Below, one piece after another: positions 25,082 to 64,000 of a stretch of DNA of 64,000 nt. Location: contig NC_080718.1 of assembly GCF_019097595.1 (NCBI RefSeq), forward strand, positions 28,155,657 to 28,219,656. Direction: 5' to 3'. Within the stretch, counting starts at the first letter, position 1. Each line of letters starts with the position of its first letter. The notes below the pieces were generated by a model. That model searched no databases and had not been told where the DNA came from. It saw only the letters and a list, made by a program, of their open reading frames with translations. The position numbers and the translations under genes are program-made. The DNA is from Hemibagrus wyckioides. Its lineage: Eukaryota; Chordata; Actinopteri; Siluriformes; Bagridae.

Positions 25082-25633
25082 CACAGATCAGGCATAACAT
25101 TGTGAACAGTGAGAGGTGAAGTGAATAAGACTGATGATCCCCTCATCATGGCACCTGTTAGTGGGTGGGATATATTAGGCAGCAAGTCAACATTTTGTCC
25201 TCAAAGTTGATGTTAGAAGCAGGAAAAATGGACAAGTGTAAGGATTTGAGCGAGTTTGACCAAAAGGGCCAAATTGTGATGGCTAGACCACTGGATCAGA
25301 GCATCTCCAAATCTGCAGCTCTTGTGGGGTGTTCCCGGTCTGCAGTGGTCAGTATCTATCAAAAGTGGTCCAAGGAAGGAACAGTGGTGAACCAGAGACA
25401 GGGTCATGGAGGGTCAAGGGTCATTGATGCACGTGGGGAGAGAAGGCTGGCCCATGAGATCCGATCCTACAGACGAGCTACTGTTGATCAAACTGCTGAA
25501 GAAGTTAATGCTGGTTCTGATAGAAAGGGGTCAGAATACACAGTGCAGGACGGGTCAGGGCTGTTTTAGCAGCAAAAGGAGGGGGACCAACAGAATATTA
25601 GGCAGGTGGTCATAATGTTATGGCTGATCAGTG
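25082..25633 (+). mobile_element. Tc1 family B deletion derivative, both ends present
   Basis: Left terminus CAGATCAGGCATAACATT, right terminus ATGTTATGGCTGATCAGTG. It codes for the transposase N-terminal helix-turn-helix region from [17 protein letters not shown] through SEYTV, then jumps to the extreme C-terminal QDGSGLF. The catalytic domain is absent. Intergenic between tdh and srrm1. Confidence 0.9.
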
Positions 25634-25899
25634 ATCATACTTCTGGCCATATTATGTTTGCAACCACATTACAAATTCACGTTTACACTTTCAAAACAAG
25701 AAACCTCATTAGTCAAATGTTCAGCTTAATGATTTCGATTTCGTTTCAAACTTAGATGGTACCCTATGCTTTTTTATTGTCAATTATTTTGTAATACCAT
25801 CCACATGAAACTATTAAACTATATATTTCATTGCTGCTGCGTATTTGTTTCTGCCATAAATTTATTGAATTAAATGTAAAAAAAAAAAAAAAAACTATG

Positions 25900-26074
25900 A
25901 CGCTAATGATAGCCCTGGCGCTGGTTGATGACGCCACCACGCAGAGGCACATCCACCCGGAAGTTGAGGAGACAAGAGTTCGGAGCTGAGAGAGGCGCCG
26001 CGGTGGATTGTGGGATGCGTTAGCTTGTCTCTGTACGGACCGTCTTTCGTTTTTGCCCACGGTTATTAAAAAAA
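25900..26074 (+). promoter_or_regulatory. srrm1: srrm1 promoter region and 5' UTR
   Basis: GC-richer stretch just before the ATG with an ETS/GABP-type ACCCGGAAGT at 25955-25964 and GGCGCCGCGGTGG further down. It is TATA-less, in keeping with a housekeeping splicing gene. The transcription start is not determinable. Confidence 0.5.
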
Positions 26075-39369
<13,295 letters not shown>

Positions 39370-39574
39370 AGATCTTCCCTCGCATCCCCTCCACGACTTC
39401 ATTCATCTCTTCTTATCCCTTTCTCATTTTTTTGGACATTTTGTTCAGCTTTAGAATGTACAAATTGTTCAGAGTTCACCCTCGATGTTGGTGGAAATTT
39501 TATTTTTTTGATGCAGTTTGTGTTGAAATTTGCAGCATGATTTGTTTCTCCTTCCACTAAAATGCAGGTTTAAA

Positions 39575-39588
39575 AATAAATAAATAAA
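39575..39588 (+). terminator. srrm1: Probable srrm1 poly(A) signal
   Basis: Overlapping AATAAATAAATAAA about 205 nt after the stop. A later ATTAAA near 39953 is an alternative. Confidence 0.55.
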
Positions 39589-40213
39589 CAAACATCCATC
39601 TTTTTCTCCCTCCCTCCTTCCCTCCTTCCTTCCTTCTGTAGTTCATAATAACTCTGCGATTGAGACTGAGGGTTAGTGTGTAGATTTGTTTTTCCTTCAT
39701 AACCTCACCAAGTGTTTTATAATTTAGGTTTTTTTTTTGGTTCGATGCACAGATCTGTGTTTTGGTCCATGTGCATGATCCATACCGTAAACACACACAC
39801 ACACACACACACACACATACTGCACTGTGCAAAAAAACAACGGAGAACAAGCAGAAAAAGCTCTGCTTCTCGTCCCAGCATTTGTTTTGTAACTTTTTAA
39901 GTTGTTTCAAGTTGTTGAACCGTTCAAAGATTTCTGGCTTTGAAAAAGTCGCATTAAATGAAAAGAGAAAACTTGCGTCATGTCTCGAGTGGCTTCTTTT
40001 ACAATTCTGGTCTTGTGTCTCTCTCACTCACATAACATTTGCTCTCTAGGGGGATACAAATGGCAGATGAGCCAATCGACATAGGGATCTAGGATGATTG
40101 ACACTCATTGATCTCTCGGTGTGAAATTATATGTAGAATATTACCTAGAAGCCCCGCCCCTTCTCCCACATCTCACAAATCTTCAAGCTGTGTCAGTGTT
40201 ACACTTACTGAAT

Positions 40214-40697
40214 TTCCAAAAGTTTTGGGACGTCTGCCTTTACATGCACATGAATGTAATATGGAGTTGTCCCGCCCTTTACAGCTATAACAGCTTCAAT
40301 TCTTCTGGGAAGGCTTTCCACAAGGTTTAGGAGTGTTTATGGGAATTTTTGACCATTCCTACAGAAGTGCATTTGTGAGGTCAGGCACTGATGTTGGACG
40401 AGAAGGTCTGGCTCAAAGTGTCCACTCTAATTCATCTCAAAGGTGTTCTATGGGGTTGAGGTCAGGACTCTGTGCAGGCCAGTCAAGTTCCTCCACACCA
40501 AACTCACTCATCCATGTCTTTATGGACCTTGCTTTGGTCACTGGTGTGCAGTCATGTTGGAACAGGAAGGGGTCATCCCCAAACTGTTCCCACAAAGAGC
40601 ATGAAATTGTCCAAAATGTCTTGGTATGAAGCTGAAGCATTAAGAGTTCCTTTCACTGGAACTAAGGGGCCGAGCCCAACCCCTGAAAAACAACACT
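40214..40697 (-). mobile_element. Tc1 family A deletion derivative, simple form, left terminus lost
   Basis: Minus-strand transposase C-terminal half running from the right end CCAAAAGTTTTGGGACGTCT to CCCCTGAAAAACAACACTT. No fold-back. It lacks the outer CACTATATTG terminus. Confidence 0.85.
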
Positions 40698-40699
40698 TA

Positions 40700-41400
40700 A
40701 TCCTATTAATTATTAGTATGGGAGCGGCAACAAGGACCATCACCGAACAAAGGGAATGTGTGACAGTGATTAGTATTTAGTATCGCCTGACCATTTGCAT
40801 GATAACACCTGTAACAATACCAAGCCAAGGTGTACGCGGCCATTTGGGTGACACCCAGATCTTACACATTTAAAGTAAAACTCTAAAACAGACGGGAAAT
40901 GCTGTATAAAATATTCTTCATTAAGATATTTGACATTTTATTTTTCTTCCAGAGGTTTGGTGTTTGTGTATAAACTTCAGTGGTGTATATGTGCATCATA
41001 TCGAGCACAAGGCAGTTATTCTGTATATCTGTATAGCTTTAGGTCAATAAACATGCAGACATATGGGATGTTGAATCTCTAACTCTCTACAGTTCACTGA
41101 TTAGCTTTGAGAAGGTAAACAAGCATCACTGTCGCTAAGGCAACGTGGAAGTGTCTGCTTGTCTTCCTCCTCTTTACAGTGTGATGTGTTTGACTTCATA
41201 AGGTGAGACAGCTGCTGCTTCTTCTTCTTCTTCTTCTTCTTCTTCTTCTTCTTCTTTCCCCTGAGTGTTACACTGCCATGTGATGCAGCAGGAGCAGCAG
41301 TTTGAAGAGAGACAGCTGGTTTGTTCAAAGTGTCTCACGTGTTAAACTCCTTCTCCATTTTAATCCATTACGTGATAAAAAAATGAAGTACCGACTATTA
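40700..41400. other. Intergenic, includes (CTT)n
   Basis: Nothing coding recognised. (CTT)13 lies at about 41217-41256. Confidence 0.6.
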
Positions 41401-41402
41401 TA

Positions 41403-41942
41403 CACCAATCAGCCATAACATTATGAACACTGACCGGTGCACCTGTTAGTGGGTGGGATATATTGGGCAGCAAGTGATGCTGGTTCTGATAGAAAGGTGT
41501 CAGAATACACAGTGCATCACGGTTTGTTGTGTATGTCGCTGCATAGCCTCAGACCATTCAGGGTGCCCATGCTGACCCCTGTCCACCACTGAAAACGCCA
41601 ACAATGGGCATCAGAACTGGACCACGCTGCAATGGAAGAAGGTGACCTGGTCTCATGGATCATGTTTTCTTTCACATCAAATTCTCCAAATTCCCCAGAT
41701 CTCAGTCCAATCCAGCATCTGTGGGATGTTCTGGACAAACAAGTCCGATCCATGGAGGCCTCACCTCACAACTTACAGGACTTAAAGGATCTGCTGCTAA
41801 CATCTTGGTGCCAGATCCCACAGCACACCTTCAGAGATCTAGTGGAGTCCATGCCTCAACGAGTCAGGACTGTTTTGGCAGCAAAAGGAGGAGGACCAAC
41901 ACAATATCAGGAAGGTGGTTATAATGTTATAGCTGATGGGTG
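41403..41942 (+). mobile_element. Tc1 family B copy with a different internal deletion
   Basis: Termini CACCAATCAGCCATAACATT and GTTATAGCTGATGGGTG, flanked by TA on both sides. Unlike the other family B copies it keeps RVPMLTPVHH-type sequence after SEYTV and the C-terminal third (SPIQHLWDVLDKQVRSMEA, LLLTSWCQIPQHTF, VLAAKG). The helix-turn-helix region is gone. Confidence 0.85.
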
Positions 41943-42519
41943 TATTATGCAATAACAGAAGCCAGGTCAGTTATTGTGTTATTATCAGCTTTCCTCCTAA
42001 CGCTGGACTGAACATGTGTCCTTTCCTTAAGGGAAATATTCTCTTCCTTCAGACAGAGCAGTTCCTCTTCGAAAAGGTTTTACAGTTTCACTGACAAACA
42101 ACTCAGGACGGAAGAAAATTGGTAAAACAGATAAACTCACCTTTCTTAACCCATGTTCTGTTTGTGAGGTATTTTAACATCTTTACTGTTGTTTAAATTG
42201 CTCATTATTTCAGTTTGTCCCTTTTTAACCTCATATATTTGATAGAGTTGATTGAAGTATTACTTGAAAACTCTGATCTTGACTTGAGATCTTATCATAC
42301 TGTAAATTTATTACAACCTTCCAGGACACTTTAATGACCTGAAACCCTGCTTGGCTGAGAGATAAGATAACTGAGTGTGTGTGTGTGTGTGTGTACATGT
42401 TTTCAGGTCTCCTTGGTGTCCCCCAGGAAACTGTACATGCCCTCAGTGAGATCTTCAGCAGCCAGAGCAGGTAAAGTGACCGAACCTCATTTGAGAAAAA
42501 ACAAAACATTATGGTTATA

Positions 42520-42917
42520 CACTGATCAGCCATAACATTATGACCACCTGCCTAATATTATGTTGGTCCCCCTTTTGCTGCTAAAACAGCCCTGACCCGT
42601 CCTGCACTGTGTATTCGGACCCCTTTCTATCAGAACCAGCATTAACTTCTTCAGCAGTTTGAGCAACAGTAGCTCGTCTGTTGGATCGGATCACACGGGC
42701 CAGTCTTCTCTCCCCACGTGCATTAATGAGCCTCGACTGCCCATGACCCTGTCGCCGGTTCACCACTGTTCCTTCCTTGGACCACTTTTGATAGATACTG
42801 ACCACTGCAGACCGGGAACACCTCACAAAAGCTGTAGTTTTGGAGATGCTCTGATCCAGTGGTCTAGCCTTCACAATTTGGCCCTTCGTCAAACTCACTC
42901 AAATCCTTACACTTGTC
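42520..42917 (-). mobile_element. Tc1 family B deletion derivative, 5'-truncated
   Basis: Minus strand reads [20 protein letters not shown] through [12 protein letters not shown] with the shared junction. The terminus CACTGATCAGCCATAACATT at 42520 is preceded by TA. The far end stops at about the start of the transposase. Confidence 0.9.
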
Positions 42918-42919
42918 TA

Positions 42920-43785
42920 TTTGTATTATTTGCATAAATCTCACAGTCTGGCCCAGCCTGTTGAACTTAACCACACCCACTGATTTCCATATTTGTGGAT
43001 TTTAGACTAGTGCCTATATAAATATATAAATACAAATTGGAGCCATGATCTGTGCAGTAGTTACAGCTGGACAGGAAGTGGGTCAGTCTCTCACTTACCC
43101 ATGTTAGTGATGAACAGCACACACACTATTACCTGAACACCTAACTTGTGCATCATCTGAGTCAACCAGGTACTGTGTTCGTTATAAATGTGTGAACAAA
43201 TAAATCATATTCTTTGTAGATATATTGATTTATTTTATTATTATTATTATTATTCTTTTTTTTTCTTCACAGATTTTAGCGCTGGTAATTCATGACATAC
43301 TGAGCTACTATTCGCTAGCTAGCTCACATCATCATTCAACATTTTAATCAGCGGAAGTAGCAAAAGTAATGTAGCAGCTGGAAATAAACAGGTTAAGAGA
43401 AGTTAGCATTCACATGACAATAATTCACATGAGAATAAATTGCTGTTTCTTTTAGCTTCAACACCTGAAGTGAGATACACATCAAAATGCAGACGTGCTC
43501 TAATCAGTGGAGATGGTATGGATAAGGATAACCATAAATAAGATGTTTGCTAAGATTATAAAGTAAACTGTGAATGATGATGAAACTGAGCTAGTTTTAG
43601 CTGCTTTTGGTTTATTGCCATTACATCGTTCGATCTCGAATGGAATTGGTGGGGGTTATAGATTATACTACAGCCAGCCACTAGAGGGCCTCAGAGACAC
43701 TACTGCCATATATGCAGTCATTGAGCTGGACACTGTAGATGTACGTATGTGTGTGTGGGGGGGGGGATGCGGGAAACTAGTGATG
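42920..43785. other. Intergenic, no gene recognised
   Basis: AT-rich. A 76-codon + frame at 43570-43800 contains GCCAGCCACTAGAGGGCCTC, typical of dispersed fish repeats, and has no recognisable domain. I do not call it a gene. Confidence 0.4.
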
Positions 43786-44040
43786 TTTCGTTCATTTTGA
43801 ATGAACCCTTAATAGGACTCGGGAACAATGAGTCGACTCAGAGCGAATTGTTCATTTTAAACGAATCCTTAATATGACTCTGGAACAACGACTCGACTCA
43901 GAGCGATTCGTTCATTTTGATTGAATCCTAAATATGACTCGGGAACAATGAGTCGACTCAGAGCGGTTCGTTCATTTTGAATGAATCCTTAATATGACTC
44001 GGGAACAACGAGTCGATCCAGAGAGCGATTCATTCATTGT
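43786..44040 (+). repeat. 60-bp tandem repeat, about 4 copies, each with a GAGTCGACTC palindrome
   Basis: Exact 60-bp spacing of GACTCGGGAACAATGAGTCG (43816, 43876, 43936, 43996), with GTTCATTTTGAATGAATCCT between. Related GACTCGGG/CCCGAGTC pieces continue to about 44480, suggesting an old DNA element. Confidence 0.8.
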
Positions 44041-44611
44041 GTATTGCGCAACATGCTGTAGGTTCAGTACGGGAAACATGTTCAGTTCATCCCCCGAGTC
44101 ATTTGTTTATCACATGGCCGCCTCACAGTCTTTCATTCTGCAGTCTGTGGAGGAAACATTCATCTCCTGAGTCTTCGGCCCGAGTCGTTCATCACGTTAC
44201 CACTTCCTGGATCGGTATCTTACAGTCAATAATATTAATGTAATGTTGTATAATATTTAGGAATTATTATAAAATTCATGTGTAATGAACAATTTTAATA
44301 AAAATAAAATAAAATAAGTTGTTCTTGTTCCTGCCAGTCTATGTTTTGGCCTTTGGTTGATTTATAGTTTTGTCTTCTAAATGTGATCAGTGTTTCCATA
44401 AGTAGATGTCTCGAGGTAATTGGCTATTAACACCTAATTAACATTCTAATTATATTCTGCTGGAATGAACGAAACGACTCGGGGAAAAAAAAGATTCAAA
44501 GATCAGAGTCAAAAACCTACAATTTTGTTCCTTATGGCTTTCCACAGTGCAGGATCAGCGCGCGCGCCTCGCTTTCTTTCTGTAAACCCGCCCACTCTTT
44601 TTTTTGCTTGG

Positions 44612-44630
44612 TGACGTCACGACTTTAAAT
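44612..44630 (+). promoter_or_regulatory. clic4: clic4 core promoter candidate: CRE and TATA-like box
   Basis: Perfect palindromic CRE TGACGTCA at 44612-44619 and TTTAAAT at 44624-44630, about 390 bp upstream of the clic4 ATG, in a locally GC-rich area (GCGCGCGCC near 44560). A CA tract follows in the probable 5' UTR (44708-44734). Confidence 0.5.
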
Positions 44631-44708
44631 ATTCCCGTTGCCTTTTTTTCCCCCTTCTTCCCAGTGTGTCCACATATACACCCACAATCGCCCCGCCCTC
44701 AGGTCCTG

Positions 44709-44739
<31 letters not shown>

Positions 44740-45007
44740 GGCTGTATCTGCGGCTAGCGATGCCGAACTGATTCCTAATCCCGAATCTGTGAGAAAATCA
44801 TACCTAAAAACCCGTTTGGAATAAGCGACTCTGTGGACGGTGATTTATTTATTTTGTCAGTGAGGCGGGGTGTTAGCTACAAAGCTAACCGTACTCAGCG
44901 CTGGGGGAAAGTTTGCGCGAGGACCACCACCTTCGGTGCGCGCGCGCGTGTATATGTTTTTTTAATTTTTTCTTCTCTAAACCAAATTTCACACAGAAAG
45001 TTCGGGA

Positions 45008-63428
<18,421 letters not shown>

Positions 63429-63579
63429 GTGAGAGAGTGTTTTATGCAATACACACTTGCTCTTAAACACATGCACACACACACCCTAGCCTCATGTCAT
63501 GTATCATAACAGTATACATTGATGACAACAGCGTGAACACAATCTAAATCAATGTGAAATGTACATGCTCAAGTGAACA

Positions 63580-63915
63580 CACACACACTTGCACAGATAC
63601 ACACACACTCGCACAGATATACATAGACACACTCGCACAGATGCACACAGATACTCACACAGATACATTTGCATGGATACACACACACACCCAGACACTT
63701 GCACAGATATACAGACAGAGAGACTCTCGCACAGATACACTTGTACAGAGACACTTGTGCACACACAGACACTCGCTCACATACACAAGCGCAGATACAA
63801 ACACACAGACACTCGTACAAATACACACACACACACACATATACTTGCACACAGAGACACTCGCACAGATACACACAGATACACAGATATACACACAGAT
63901 ACACACACAGAGACG
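63580..63915 (+). repeat. CACAGATACACACACTCG-type degenerate minisatellite
   Basis: CA-rich units with GCACAGATA spacers in clic4 intron 4. The Thr/His and Cys/Val frames on both strands are repeat translation. The last 85 bp of the window show nothing more. Confidence 0.85.
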
Positions 63916-64000
63916 TTGTCTTTTGCCATTGTTTGCTGATACACACGGCCGCGCATCTGCCTGGAGCCCTTCTTATCCATAATTTACATATCAGACAGGA

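Noticed and set aside
43570..43800. 76-codon + strand frame as a small gene
   Set aside because: No recognisable domain, no splice or poly(A) support, and it overlaps repeat-like sequence.

Overview
The window is a piece of a vertebrate nuclear chromosome, almost certainly from a teleost fish and possibly a catfish-type species. It has long repeat-filled introns, many Tc1/mariner copies, tRNA-derived SINEs, a LINE tail with a short-repeat 3' end, and abundant CA/CT/GATA-type simple repeats. Nothing in it looks bacterial, and no virus, CRISPR array or operon is present. The species call is an inference from repeat style. The four genes are called from conserved exon sequences with matching splice phases.

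Layout, all genes on the + strand: (1) 295-4692, the last six visible exons of an MTMR9-type myotubularin pseudophosphatase, whose 5' part lies upstream of the window; (2) 7.6-22.8 kb, complete tdh (mitochondrial L-threonine 3-dehydrogenase), with a probable non-coding first exon and eight coding exons summing to 366 codons; (3) 26075-39369, complete srrm1 (SRm160 splicing coactivator), with 17 coding exons summing to 797 codons; (4) 45008 to beyond the right edge, the first four coding exons of clic4. The genes belong to unrelated pathways: phosphoinositide regulation, threonine catabolism, splicing, and a redox/chloride-channel-like protein. They are linked by position, not by function.

The space between exons is mostly repeats. 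tdh introns hold a 5.1-kb 19-bp satellite, a diverged second 19-bp array, a 2-kb 53-bp array, a 0.6-kb pyrimidine array and a 1.2-kb GGAT array. The clic4 introns hold CCCTACA-type arrays, a 24-bp GGTTAATCCC array, a 0.67-kb polypurine block and another GGAT array. Two internally deleted Tc1 families recur (about nine copies of family A, five of family B), and a third, nearly intact Tc1 element with one in-frame stop sits in clic4 intron 1.

The most unusual signal is the 53-bp array that fills tdh intron 3. Each unit is a copy of the intron-3 3' splice site plus about 26 nt of exon 4, so 37 near-identical decoy acceptors stand in tandem before the real one. Also notable are fold-back Tc1 derivatives sharing one inversion junction, splice acceptors sitting directly in TG repeats, and a perfect CRE in the clic4 promoter region.
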